This document shows, in pieces, positions 24,755 to 34,311 of a stretch of 46,646 nucleotides of DNA. The stretch covers positions 1 to 46,646 of the forward strand of contig NZ_CAKZHY010000074.1 in NCBI RefSeq assembly GCF_936928535.1, written 5' to 3'. Source of the stretch: an uncultured Bradyrhizobium sp. (lineage in GTDB: Bacteria; Pseudomonadota; Alphaproteobacteria; Rhizobiales; Xanthobacteraceae). The position numbers were made by a program, and so were the translations under genes. Under the pieces are notes generated by a model. The model did not search any database. It saw only the letters and a program-made list of their open reading frames with translations, and had not been told where the DNA came from. The first letter of the stretch is position 1. Every line of letters starts with the position of its first letter.

Positions 24755-24858
24755 ACCGTCCTCCCGGGGCGCGCCTAGCGCGAACCCGGGACCTAGAGAG
24801 ATGAGTCCTAATACATCGAGATTCCTGGTTCGCGCTGCGCGCGCCCCGGAATGACGAG
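24755..24858. repeat. Palindromic repeat between the two acyl-CoA dehydrogenase genes
   Basis: Left arm CTCCCGGGGCGCGCCTAGCG then CGAACCCGGGA; right arm TCCTGGTTCGCGCTGCGCGC then GCCCCGGAATGACG; imperfect reverse complements. The same family recurs at 28731-28812. The right end (ATGACGAGGGG) directly supplies the Shine-Dalgarno-like GAGGGG in front of the next gene's ATG. Confidence 0.75.
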
Positions 24859-24866
24859 GGGAAAGA

Positions 24867-26029
<1,163 letters not shown>

Positions 26030-26030
<1 letters not shown>

Positions 26031-26686
26031 TGATCACGCTCTATCACTGCGACGCCGCGCGCTCGTTCCGTCCGCTCTGGATGCTGGAGGAGATGGGGCT
26101 GCCCTATGAGCTGAAGATGCTGCCGTTCCCGCCGCGCGTCTTCGCCAAGGAATATCTCGCGCTCAATCCGCTCGGCACGATTCCCTTCATGGTCGACGGC
26201 GAGACCAAGATGACGGAATCATCCGGTATCTGCCACTATCTCGGGGTCGTCTACGGCCCGACGCCGTTGATGGTCGGACCGGAGGATCCGGCTTATGGCG
26301 CCTTCCTGAACTGGATGTATTTCAGTGACGCCACGTTAACCTTCCCGCAAACCCTGGTGCTCCGCTACACCCAGCTCGAGCCGGAAGAGCGCCGCAATCC
26401 GCAGGTTGCCACCGACTACGCCAAGTGGTTTTTGGGACGGCTGCGCGCGGTTGAGGCCGCGACCGCCAATACCGAAACCTTGTGCGCGGGGCGCTTCACC
26501 GCTGCCGACATCGTCATCGGTTACGCGCTTCGTCTTGCCGACAATATCGGCCTTGCCAAGGATTTCGGCCCAAATGTCGCAGCCTATTGGGCGCGCTTGC
26601 AGCAGCGCGACGGTTTCAGGCGAGCGGTTGCCGCGGAGCAGAAGGCCGGCACGGAGCAGAATGTTGCGCCGCGCGTAAGGGCGTAA
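26030..26686 (+). CDS. Glutathione S-transferase family protein
   Basis: 218 residues. An N-terminal thioredoxin-like domain (1-78; ITLYHCDAARSFRPLWMLEEMGLPYE, with a Ser/Arg stretch near the usual active-site position, NPLGTIPFMVDG, and the glutathione-binding TESSGI) is followed by a helical C-terminal domain (about 90-205; FTAADIVIGYAL is the N-capping motif). The start overlaps the dehydrogenase stop by one base, so it is translationally coupled. In such a cluster a GST may protect against or process reactive enoyl-CoA or epoxide intermediates; this is inference. Confidence 0.87.
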
Positions 26687-26726
26687 ACATTCCGCAGGAT
26701 GGGACTGGGGTCTCATCGCGGTTCCG

Positions 26727-26745
26727 GGACGACTGATCGTCGTCC
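26727..26745. repeat. Small hairpin between GST and AraC genes
   Basis: Perfect 7-bp stem GGACGAC and GTCGTCC around TGATC. A TCTTTT stretch follows a short way downstream (about 26757-26762) but not directly, so this is at best a weak terminator for the dehydrogenase-GST transcript. Confidence 0.35.
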
Positions 26746-26862
26746 TGAAACGGTAATCTTTTGCGCGCGATGACAGCGCTACCTCGTCGTGACAGCGCCC
26801 AAATTTCCGCTAAGGTGACCTCCGTCCGCAGCGGCCAGAGAGCCGCGCGAGGAGGGTACCCC

Positions 26863-27666
26863 ATGGAAGATAAGGGTCGCGAATCCGACCATTTGATGCT
26901 GATCACGCCGGAGCGGGTCTTCTACGCCGGCTTGCTCGGTCGGCCCCGTAAGCGGACCCCAGGTTGCTGTCACGTCTATGTCGCGGTGAAGGGCAGCCTG
27001 CATATGACCATCGACGACGTTCTCGCTACTGGCGAGCTGTTCGTCACACTGCCGAACCAGCGGCACTCCATTGCCGGCGACTACCGCACCGCAATCAGCG
27101 TGACGCTCGAGCCTGAGAGCATGCCTGATGGCGTGCTGGAAGATCTGGCTCGGCGGCTGATGGGGCCTGACCGGGCCGCTTATGCCCGAAAGATCCTCGC
27201 CGCCTACGCGCTGCTGCGCCAGCGCCGCTATGGCGACATCACCACCGCCGAATTCGACGAGATGTGTTTTGGCGAAGCGCTGCCACGGCGCGTGCTCGAT
27301 CCCAGGGTGATGCGAGCGGTCGCCCGCATCGGACGCTTCTCCGGCGAGCCGGTGACGGCGGATACGTGCGCTGCGGAAGCAGGTCTCTCCGCCTCGCGCT
27401 TCCTGCACCTGTTCAAGGAAGAGACCGGCATCTCGTTCCGCTCCTTCCGCGCCTGGAAGCGTGCCCGGCATCTGCTGCACTTCGCCAACCAGGATCTCAA
27501 CCTCGCCCATCTCGCGCAGGACATCGGCTATCCCGATTCCACGCATTTCAGCCATTCGATCCGCCGCTTCTACGGCCTGAAGCCGCGCGCGATCTTCGTC
27601 GGCTCGCGGGACCTTGCGATCTATCGCAGCACCGAGACGGTGCGGGAGCTCGCGGAGGCGGGTTGA
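26863..27666 (+). CDS. AraC-family transcriptional regulator
   Basis: 267 residues. The N-terminal half looks like a cupin-type effector domain (about 15-120; GCCHVYVAVKGSLHMTIDD). The C-terminal double helix-turn-helix occupies about 160-255 (AEAGLSASRFLHLFKEETGISFRSFRAWKR and then LAQDIGYPDSTHFSHSIRRFYGLKPR), the AraC/XylS signature. The start has GAGGAGGG just upstream; the frame is open 34 codons further but that part is not protein-like. It stands between the dehydrogenase/GST genes and the BKACE/carboxylase genes and probably controls one or both. Confidence 0.88.
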   Translation: MEDKGRESDHLMLITPERVFYAGLLGRPRKRTPGCCHVYVAVKGSLHMTIDDVLATGELFVTLPNQRHSIAGDYRTAISVTLEPESMPDGVLEDLARRLMGPDRAAYARKILAAYALLRQRRYGDITTAEFDEMCFGEALPRRVLDPRVMRAVARIGRFSGEPVTADTCAAEAGLSASRFLHLFKEETGISFRSFRAWKRARHLLHFANQDLNLAHLAQDIGYPDSTHFSHSIRRFYGLKPRAIFVGSRDLAIYRSTETVRELAEAG

Positions 27667-27674
27667 CGAAGGTC

Positions 27675-27768
27675 TCGTAGGGTGGGCAAAGGCGCTTTTG
27701 CGCCGTGCCCACCAACTCTCGGCAATTGGTAAAGATGGTGGGCACGCTTCGCTTTGCCCACCCTACGA
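27675..27768. repeat. Intergenic palindromic repeat after the AraC gene
   Basis: The left arm TCGTAGGGTGGGCAAAGGCG and the right arm, ending CGCTTTGCCCACCCTACGA, are reverse complements, with further pairing GTGCCCACCA and TGGTGGGCAC toward the centre. It is a typical Bradyrhizobium interspersed repeat (recognised from memory). It separates the regulator from the BKACE gene. Confidence 0.75.
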
Positions 27769-27832
27769 ATTCGTCGTTTTTCCCAGCTTCTCCGCGCAAG
27801 AAGCCGCATGCCCTGCATCACATGATCGCAAG

Positions 27833-27846
27833 CGTTGAATTCAACG
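27833..27846. promoter_or_regulatory. 14-bp perfect palindrome, possible operator
   Basis: CGTTGAATTCAACG is a perfect palindrome 18 bases before the ATG of the BKACE gene. Its place and symmetry suit a dimeric regulator binding over or just below the promoter. The AraC regulator upstream would be expected to use direct repeats instead, so the binder may be another protein. Confidence 0.45.
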
Positions 27847-27864
27847 TTGCGAGACATCACTGGC

Positions 27865-28731
27865 ATGAGCGACAAGGCCGTCATCACCTGCGCCCTGAAC
27901 GGCGTGCTCACCGACCCCAAGCAGCACAACGTGCCCGTGACGCCCGAGCAGATGGCGCGGGAGGCCAAGGCTGCGTTCGATGCGGGCGCGTCCATCATGC
28001 ACATCCATCTGCGCCAGCAGGCGCCGAACAAGGGCCATCTGCCGTCCTGGGAGGTCGCCGTCAGCAAGGACATCCAGCAGGCGATCCGCGAAGCCTGCCC
28101 CGGCGTCATCATAAACCACACCTCGGGCGTGTCAGGCCCGAACTACTCCGGCGCTCTTGATTGCATCCGCGAGACCCGACCGGAGATCGCCGCCTGCAAC
28201 GCCGGTTCGCTGAATTATCTGAAAGTGAAGGCCGACAACAGTTGGGCCTGGCCGCCGATGATGTTCGACAACGCGGTCGAGAAAGTGAAGGACTATCTCG
28301 ACGTCATGAACGCGGTCGGCACCATTCCCGAGTTCGAATGCTTCGACGTCGGCATCGTCCGCTGCGTCGGCATGTATCACCAGGTCGGCATGTACAAGGG
28401 TCCGCTCGAATATAATTTCGTGATGGGCGTCGCGTCGGGCATGCCTGCTGACCCCGAGCTGCTGCCGATCCTGCTCAAGCTGAAACGCCCCGAAGCGCAT
28501 TGGCAGGTCACCGCGATCGGCCGCGAGGAGATCTGGCCGCTGCACCAGCGCTGCGCCGAGCTCGGCGGTCACTTGCGCACCGGCCTAGAGGACGCCTTCT
28601 ATCTCGCCGACGGCAAGAAGGTGACCTCGAACGGCCAGCTGATCGAAGCCATCGCCGCCTGCGCCCGCCGCGCCGGGCGCGAGATCGCGAGCCCCGCCGA
28701 GGCGCGGAAGATCTTTGGGACGAACCGCTAA
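27865..28731 (+). CDS. BKACE-family beta-keto acid cleavage enzyme
   Basis: 288 residues of the BKACE (formerly DUF849, 3-keto-5-aminohexanoate cleavage) family. These metal enzymes condense a beta-keto acid with acetyl-CoA and split it into acetoacetate and a new acyl-CoA. The metal ligands H46 and H48 (MHIHLR) are at the same numbers as in the founding enzyme Kce, and the conserved glutamate is in RTGLEDAF (E242). The start at ATG 27865 gives the proper N terminus; an in-frame TTG 30 bases earlier is less likely. Family members use many keto acids (carnitine-derived, amino-acid-derived and others). Beside an acyl-CoA carboxylase and dehydrogenases, a role at the end of a branched-acid pathway is plausible but unproven. 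Confidence 0.87.
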   Translation: MSDKAVITCALNGVLTDPKQHNVPVTPEQMAREAKAAFDAGASIMHIHLRQQAPNKGHLPSWEVAVSKDIQQAIREACPGVIINHTSGVSGPNYSGALDCIRETRPEIAACNAGSLNYLKVKADNSWAWPPMMFDNAVEKVKDYLDVMNAVGTIPEFECFDVGIVRCVGMYHQVGMYKGPLEYNFVMGVASGMPADPELLPILLKLKRPEAHWQVTAIGREEIWPLHQRCAELGGHLRTGLEDAFYLADGKKVTSNGQLIEAIAACARRAGREIASPAEARKIFGTNR

Positions 28732-28812
28732 TCGTCGTTCCGGGGTGCGCGCAGCGCGAACCCGGAACCTCGAGATTCCGGGTTCGATGCTGCGCATCGC
28801 CCCGGAATGACG
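28731..28812. repeat. Palindromic repeat between BKACE and carboxylase genes
   Basis: GTTCCGGGGTGCGCGCAGCG then CGAACCCGGAACC pairs with GGTTCGATGCTGCGCATCGC then CCCGGAATGAC, with CTCGAGATTCCGGG at the centre. It belongs to the same family as the repeat at 24755-24858. Its right end (ATGACGGAG) supplies the Shine-Dalgarno-like GGAG of the following GTG-started gene. Confidence 0.75.
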
Positions 28813-28822
28813 GAGTAAAACT

Positions 28823-30439
28823 GTGTCCATTCTCGAAAACACCATCTCCCCCGCCAGCGCCGCCTACCAGGCCAACCGCGACGGCATGCTCGCGCTGATC
28901 GACCGCATGCGCTCGCTGGAAGAGCGCACGCGGGCCGCATCGGCCGCGGCGAAAGATCGCTTCCACAAGCGGGGCCAGCTGCTGCCGCGTGAGCGCGTCG
29001 CGCTGGTGCTCGATCCCGGCGCGCCCTTCATCGAGCTGTCGACGCTGGCCGGCTACATGTTCGACGTGCCGGATGCCGGCAAGAGCGTGCCGGGCGGCGG
29101 CGTCATCGCCGGCATCGGCTTTGTCTCGGGCATCCGCTGCATGGTCAGCGCCAGCGATTCCGGCATCGATGCCGGCGCGCTCCAGCCCTACGGTCTCGAC
29201 AAGACCCTGCGGGCGCAGGAGCTCGCGCTGGAGAACAAGCTGCCTTATGTGCAGCTGGTCGAAAGCGCCGGGGCCAATTTGCTGCGCTACCGCGTCGAGG
29301 ATTTTGTTCGCGGTGGCAACATCTTTCGCAATCTCGCGCGCCTCTCGGCAGCGGGCCTCCCGGTGGTCACCGTCACGCACGGCTCGTCCACCGCCGGCGG
29401 CGCCTATCAGACCGGCCTCTCCGACTACATCGTCATGGTCCGCGGGCGCACCCGCGCGTTCCTTGCGGGGCCACCGCTGCTGAAGGCCGCAACCGGCGAG
29501 ATTGCGACCGAGGAAGAGCTCGGCGGCGCCGAGATGCACACGCAGGTATCTGGCCTTGGCGATTATCTCGCCGAGGACGATCGCGACGCCCTGCGCATCG
29601 CCCGCGAAATCATGGCGGCGCTGCAATGGGAGCGGCCGGGTCGGGCCTCGCCGCAATTCGAGCCGCCGCGCTACGATCAGGACGAATTGCTCGGCATCAT
29701 GCCGATGGATCACAAGCGCCCGGTCGACATGAAGCAGGTGATCGCCCGCATCATCGACGATTCCGATTTCACCGAGATGGCGCCGAACTACGGCCCGGCC
29801 ACCGTCTGCGGTCATGCCCGCATCGAGGGCCAGGCGATCGGCATCATCACCAACAATGGTCCTCTTGACCCCGCCGGTGCCAACAAGGCGACACACTTCA
29901 TTCAGGCCTGCTGCCAGACCCGCACGCCGATCCTCTATCTCAACAACACCACCGGCTACATAGTCGGCAAGGCCTATGAAGAGGCCGGCATGATCAAGCA
30001 CGGTTCCAAGATGATCCAGGCGGTGACCTCGGCCACCGTGCCGCAGATCACCATCTATTGCGGCGCCTCGTTCGGCGCCGGCAATTACGGCATGTGCGGC
30101 CGCGGCTTCCATCCGCGCTTTTGCTTCTCCTGGCCCAACGCCAAGACCGCGGTGATGGGCGGCGAGCAGGCCGCTGAGACCATGGCGATCGTGACCGAGG
30201 CTGCCGCCGCGCGCCGTGGCAAGCCGGTCGAGAAGGCCAAGCTCGAGGCCATGAAGGCGCAGATCATCGACGTCTTTGATGGCCAGATGGACGTGTTCTC
30301 GACTAGCGCCCGCGTGCTCGACGACGGTGTGATCGATCCGCGCGACACCCGCGCGGTGCTCTCGGAGGTGCTCGCGATCTGCCGCGAAGGAGATGCGCGC
30401 ACGCCTCAGCGCATGCAGTTTTCGGTGGCCCGCCCATGA
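28823..30439 (+). CDS. Acyl-CoA carboxylase, carboxyltransferase (beta) subunit
   Basis: 538 residues with two crotonase-like carboxyltransferase lobes (about 20-290 and 295-535). It transfers the carboxyl group from biotin to an acyl-CoA. The stretch FLAGPPLLKAATGEIATEEE (about 213-232) is close to what I remember of geranyl-CoA carboxylase (AtuC), and unlike the FLGGPPLVKAATGEEV of methylcrotonyl or the ITGP of propionyl enzymes. The start is GTG with GGAG upstream; no nearby ATG fits. It overlaps the alpha subunit gene by 4 bases (ATGA). A geranyl/citronellol- or methylcrotonyl-type substrate fits the isovaleryl-like dehydrogenases nearby; the assignment is tentative. Confidence 0.88.
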   Translation: MSILENTISPASAAYQANRDGMLALIDRMRSLEERTRAASAAAKDRFHKRGQLLPRERVALVLDPGAPFIELSTLAGYMFDVPDAGKSVPGGGVIAGIGFVSGIRCMVSASDSGIDAGALQPYGLDKTLRAQELALENKLPYVQLVESAGANLLRYRVEDFVRGGNIFRNLARLSAAGLPVVTVTHGSSTAGGAYQTGLSDYIVMVRGRTRAFLAGPPLLKAATGEIATEEELGGAEMHTQVSGLGDYLAEDDRDALRIAREIMAALQWERPGRASPQFEPPRYDQDELLGIMPMDHKRPVDMKQVIARIIDDSDFTEMAPNYGPATVCGHARIEGQAIGIITNNGPLDPAGANKATHFIQACCQTRTPILYLNNTTGYIVGKAYEEAGMIKHGSKMIQAVTSATVPQITIYCGASFGAGNYGMCGRGFHPRFCFSWPNAKTAVMGGEQAAETMAIVTEAAAARRGKPVEKAKLEAMKAQIIDVFDGQMDVFSTSARVLDDGVIDPRDTRAVLSEVLAICREGDARTPQRMQFSVARP

Positions 30440-32439
30440 GAAACGGATCAGTGCAGCACCGGTCGTTCTCCAGGGTCTTGATCGCCAATCGCGGCGAGAT
30501 CGCGCTCCGCGTCATGCGTAGCGCGCGAAAGCTCGGCCTCGGTGTCGTCGCGGTCTATTCGGATGCGGACCGCGATGCGTTGCATGTGCGGCAGGCCGAT
30601 CAGGCCGTGCGCATCGGAGAAGCCTTGCCGGCGCAATCCTATCTCAACATTCCCGCCATCATCGCAGCCGCCAAGGCGAGTGGCGCAGATGCCGTCCACC
30701 CCGGTTACGGCTTCCTCGCGGAGAACGAGGAGTTTGCGCAGGCCTGCAAGGATGCGGGCCTCGTCTTCATCGGCCCGTCGCCGCAGGCGATCGAGGCGAT
30801 GGGCAACAAGGCCGGCGCCAAGGAGATCATGAAAAAGGCCGGCGTGCCCGTCGTATCAGGCTATCAGGGCGCGGATCAGGGCGACGAGGTCATGCTGGCG
30901 GAGGCCAGGAAGATCGGCTTCCCTGTGATGATCAAGGCGGTGGCCGGCGGCGGTGGCCGCGGCATGCGGCTCGTCAATGATGCCGCATCTTTCCCCGATG
31001 CCTTGCGTAGCGCACGGTCGGAAGCGAAGGCCGCGTTCGGCGATCCCACGGTCATCCTCGAACGCGCCATTCAAAATCCCCGGCATATCGAGATCCAGGT
31101 GTTCGGCGACATCAATGGCAATGCGATCCATCTCGGCGAACGCGATTGCTCGGTGCAGCGTCGGCACCAAAAGCTGATCGAGGAGGCACCGTCACCGGCG
31201 GTGACGCCGGAGCTGCGGGCAAAAATGGGCGAGGTCGCCGTCGCGGCCGTGAAGGCGCTGCGCTATGAGGGCGCCGGCACGCTGGAATTTCTGCTCGATG
31301 CGAGCGGTGAGTTCTACTTCATGGAGATGAACACGCGTCTCCAGGTCGAGCACCCCGTGACGGAGGCGATCACGGGACTCGATCTCGTCGAGCTGCAATT
31401 GCGCATAGCGCGCGGCGAGGCGTTGCCGATCGAGCAGCAGGACATCAAGTTTTCCGGTCACGCCATCGAGGTGCGGCTCTGCTCCGAAGACGCTGCGCAG
31501 GATTTCATGCCGCAGTCCGGCCGGATGGCGCGCTGGCAGGTCCCTGATGGCATCCGTGTCGAGCACGCGCTGCAATCCGGCTCGGAGATCCCGCCATTCT
31601 ACGATTCCATGATCGCCAAGGTGATCAGCCACGGTGCCACGCGCGAGGAGGCGAGGGGGCGGCTCATCGCCGGGCTGGAGCAGCTCACGGCGCTCGGCGT
31701 GACGACCAACCAGGCGTTCCTGATGTCGTGCCTGCGCCATCAGGGTTTTGCCAGGGGCGAGGCGACGACGGCTTTCATCGGCATGCATCGCGACGCGCTG
31801 CTGGCGCCGCGCCCGGACGCTGCCTTCGGCACGTCGCTGGCGGGCCTCGTGCTCTACGTCACCAATCCGTGCGCGCCAACATGGCGGAGCGGCCGGAGCC
31901 TGTCGGCGACGTTCCCCTTGCCGGCGAAAATCGAGATCGGCGGGCGCGCGCATGAGCTCGAAATCACCCGCGAACGCGACGGCAGCTACATTGTCGCTAC
32001 CGACGGCCGCCAGGACAAGTTCGAGATCGAGCAGCTCGATGACGACGCGATCCGCTTCCGTCAGGACGGGGTGATGGACAGCGCAAAAGTCCAGCGTGAC
32101 GGCGACCGATTGTACATCCAGCATCGCGGCATCCCGCTCGCGATCACCGATCTCACGCTCGCAGCGCCGAAGGCTGCCGCAAGCAATGGCGGCGACGGCA
32201 AGGTCCGAGCCGCCATGAACGGCCGGGTTGTCGCGGTGCTGGTCAAGCCGGGCGACCGCGTCATCGCCGGTCAGCCGGTGCTGACGCTGGAAGCGATGAA
32301 GATGGAGCACGTCCACAAGGCCGGCATCGACGGCGTCGTCGCCGCGATCGACGTCGCTGAGGGCGAGCAGGTTACCACCGGCAGGATCGTCGCCGAGATC
32401 GAGGCGCAGTCGCCGCAGCTAAACAAGAAATGTGAATAA
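30436..32439 (+). CDS. Acyl-CoA carboxylase, biotin-containing (alpha) subunit
   Basis: 667 residues: biotin carboxylase (about 12-455; SRVLIANRGEIALRV at the start, the ATP-grasp glycine loop KAVAGGGGRGM, and the active-site MEMNTRLQVEHPVTE), a linking beta domain (about 470-580) and a biotinyl domain (about 598-658) with K622 in EAMKMEH as the biotin site. It carboxylates its own biotin using ATP and bicarbonate and works with the beta subunit encoded just upstream, with translational coupling through ATGA. The gene ends the catabolic operon; no T-run terminator is evident after it. Confidence 0.93.
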   Translation: MRNGSVQHRSFSRVLIANRGEIALRVMRSARKLGLGVVAVYSDADRDALHVRQADQAVRIGEALPAQSYLNIPAIIAAAKASGADAVHPGYGFLAENEEFAQACKDAGLVFIGPSPQAIEAMGNKAGAKEIMKKAGVPVVSGYQGADQGDEVMLAEARKIGFPVMIKAVAGGGGRGMRLVNDAASFPDALRSARSEAKAAFGDPTVILERAIQNPRHIEIQVFGDINGNAIHLGERDCSVQRRHQKLIEEAPSPAVTPELRAKMGEVAVAAVKALRYEGAGTLEFLLDASGEFYFMEMNTRLQVEHPVTEAITGLDLVELQLRIARGEALPIEQQDIKFSGHAIEVRLCSEDAAQDFMPQSGRMARWQVPDGIRVEHALQSGSEIPPFYDSMIAKVISHGATREEARGRLIAGLEQLTALGVTTNQAFLMSCLRHQGFARGEATTAFIGMHRDALLAPRPDAAFGTSLAGLVLYVTNPCAPTWRSGRSLSATFPLPAKIEIGGRAHELEITRERDGSYIVATDGRQDKFEIEQLDDDAIRFRQDGVMDSAKVQRDGDRLYIQHRGIPLAITDLTLAAPKAAASNGGDGKVRAAMNGRVVAVLVKPGDRVIAGQPVLTLEAMKMEHVHKAGIDGVVAAIDVAEGEQVTTGRIVAEIEAQSPQLNKKCE

Positions 32440-32483
32440 TTACAAAGTGTTCCATGCCGACGCGCATCTACGCGCGAGGGGTA

Positions 32484-32498
32484 TTGAACATTGTTCAT
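32484..32498. promoter_or_regulatory. Operator-like palindrome 1 (overlaps possible -35)
   Basis: TTGAAC-ATT-GTTCAT: five perfectly paired bases each side of a 3-base centre, with the sixth pair broken. TTGAAC can serve as a -35 element, with TAGTGA 17 bases on (32507-32512) as a weak -10. Its centre is 31 bases, about three helical turns, from the second palindrome. Confidence 0.55.
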
Positions 32499-32514
32499 TT
32501 TACTGCTAGTGATG

Positions 32515-32529
32515 TTGAACGAAGTTCAA
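32515..32529. promoter_or_regulatory. Operator-like palindrome 2
   Basis: TTGAAC-GAA-GTTCAA, a perfect 6-bp inverted repeat with a 3-base centre, 17 bases before the start codon of the CREST protein gene and just past the possible -10. It has the same half-site as palindrome 1. The form is typical of TetR-family repressors. No TetR gene is in the window. Confidence 0.6.
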
Positions 32530-32546
32530 TCTGCCTGGAGGCCCGC

Positions 32547-33359
32547 ATGTCGCGTCCAAATGACCCTGCCCAAGTGACCGTCGCCATACTGCCCGCGGTG
32601 TTCTCTCGATTTTCGTTCGCGCCGCTGCAAGCGCGCGAAAAATACCTGCTCGCGGCACTCGCTGTCCTGGCGTTGATCGCGTTCTTTGCCCCCGCGCTGC
32701 CGGCGGCCGGCTGGCACATCCCGCACTTCGTCGACACCCGCGCCTGGCTCGACGTCCCCAACGCTGGCGACGTGCTCAGCAACCTCGCCTTCCTCGCGAT
32801 GGGTGTCTGGGGCTTGGAGCAGCTGCGCGCCAGCAGCGATGCGCCCGTCGGTTCCAGCTGGTTCTTCGTGGGCCTGATCCTCACCTGCCTCGGCTCCGGC
32901 TTCTATCACCTCGACCCCGACATGCCGCAACGGCTCATCGCCGACCGCCTCGGCATGGCGGTGGCTTTCGCAGGCTTCCTCGGTATCGCCACCAGCGAGC
33001 GCATCAGCATGCGCGCGGGCGAGGCGGTGCTGGTGCTGACGATGGTCGCGGGTCTGCTCGCGGCCTGGGTGGCCCGCGACAATCTCACGCCATGGGCGGT
33101 GGTGCAATACGGCGGCATGGCGCTCGCCGTGGCATTGGCGCTGGCGAAGCCGCGAGCCGGCGCGCTCGGTGTGCCGCTCGGTGGCGTGATTGTCTTCTAC
33201 GTGCTGGCCAAGCTCTTCGAGCTGGGCGATGCGACCATATTCGAAGCGACCGGGCACGTGGTCTCGGGTCACACGCTCAAGCATTTGGCCGCAGCGCTGG
33301 CAGCCTGGCCGGTGATCAACGCGCTCCGATCTACTGGCTCCGTCCCGTCCCGTCATTGA
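32547..33359 (+). CDS. CREST-superfamily (alkaline ceramidase-like) membrane protein
   Basis: 270 residues with about seven predicted membrane helices. The pattern of the CREST superfamily of membrane hydrolases is present: S78 (DVLSNLAF), H121 (GSGFYH), D133 (ADRLGM), and H242 and H246 (SGHTLKH), the likely zinc site. Relatives include alkaline ceramidases and lipid or GPI-anchor hydrolases. Substrate here is unknown; an amide- or ester-linked lipid is likely. The ATG at 32547 follows GGAGG; an open frame 31 codons further upstream runs through the two operator palindromes and is not coding. The gene converges on the peptide transporter and overlaps its last ATPase gene by 29 bases. Confidence 0.72.
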   Translation: MSRPNDPAQVTVAILPAVFSRFSFAPLQAREKYLLAALAVLALIAFFAPALPAAGWHIPHFVDTRAWLDVPNAGDVLSNLAFLAMGVWGLEQLRASSDAPVGSSWFFVGLILTCLGSGFYHLDPDMPQRLIADRLGMAVAFAGFLGIATSERISMRAGEAVLVLTMVAGLLAAWVARDNLTPWAVVQYGGMALAVALALAKPRAGALGVPLGGVIVFYVLAKLFELGDATIFEATGHVVSGHTLKHLAAALAAWPVINALRSTGSVPSRH

Positions 33360-34311
33360 GCAAGCACGCGACCTGATGCCCGTCGCCGATCAGCGCCGGG
33401 CGCTCGGTCTTGCACCGCTCCATCGCAAACCGGCAGCGCGTGTGAAAGGCGCAGCCGGACGGCGGATCGACGGGGCTCGGCACATCGCCGTCCACCAGCG
33501 GCACGAGCTTTTTCGCCAGCGGATTGGCGATCGGCACCGAGGCGAGTAGCGCCTGCGTGTAGGGATGGCGAGGATTGCTGAACAACTCGTCCTTGTCGGC
33601 GATCTCGACGATTCGGCCGAGATACATCACCGCAACGCGGTGGCTGATATGGGCGACGACAGCGAGGTCGTGCGCGATGAAGAGATAGGAGAAGCCGTGC
33701 TGCTTCTGCAGATCGATCAAGAGATTGATCACCTGCGCCTGGATCGAGACGTCGAGTGCCGATACCGGCTCGTCGCAGACGATCAGGCGCGGCTCCAGCG
33801 CCAGCGCCCGCGCGATGCAGATGCGTTGGCGCTGGCCGCCGGAGAATTGATGCGGGAAGTTGCGCATCTGGTCGGGACGCAAGCCCACCTGCTCGAACAG
33901 CTTTGCGACGCGCGCTTCCAGCGCCCTGCCGGTCGCGAGCCCGTGGACCGCGATCGGCTCGCCGACGATGTCGCCCGCGGTCATGCGTGGGTTGAGCGAG
34001 GCGAACGGATCCTGGAACACGATCTGCATCGAACGGCGATGCGGCCGCAGCGCCGTCTTGGACAGGTGTGTGATGTCCTCGCCATCGAGACGGATCTGGC
34101 CCGAGGTCGGTTCGATCAGCCGCAGCACGCTGCGCGCCACCGTCGATTTGCCGCAACCGGATTCGCCGACGAGGCCGAGCGTCTCGCCGGTCCCAACCGA
34201 GAACGAGACCCCGTCGACTGAATGCACGGTGCCGACCTGCCGGCGCAGCACGCCCGCGCGCACCGGATAATGTTTCTTGAGGTCGGTGACCTCGAGCAGA
34301 ACCTCGCTCAT
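33331..34311 (-). CDS. Peptide ABC transporter ATPase, DppF/OppF type
   Basis: 326 residues. Walker [10 protein letters not shown] is at about 49-57, the signature FSGGQRQR near 155-162, Walker B LIVCDEP near 176-182, and the C-terminal oligopeptide-transporter domain (about 235-310) has the cysteine-containing [15 protein letters not shown] stretch that can hold an iron-sulphur cluster in this family. It pairs with the DppD-type ATPase; the starts and stops of the two overlap by 4 bases (ATGA). It is the last gene of a five-gene operon for a peptide, nickel or other solute. Confidence 0.92.
   Translation of the reverse strand: MSEVLLEVTDLKKHYPVRAGVLRRQVGTVHSVDGVSFSVGTGETLGLVGESGCGKSTVARSVLRLIEPTSGQIRLDGEDITHLSKTALRPHRRSMQIVFQDPFASLNPRMTAGDIVGEPIAVHGLATGRALEARVAKLFEQVGLRPDQMRNFPHQFSGGQRQRICIARALALEPRLIVCDEPVSALDVSIQAQVINLLIDLQKQHGFSYLFIAHDLAVVAHISHRVAVMYLGRIVEIADKDELFSNPRHPYTQALLASVPIANPLAKKLVPLVDGDVPSPVDPPSGCAFHTRCRFAMERCKTERPALIGDGHQVACLLNDGTGRSQ

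Noticed and set aside
28508..30112. 534-residue open frame on the minus strand
   Set aside because: Antisense shadow of the carboxylase beta subunit; the sense protein has full family motifs.
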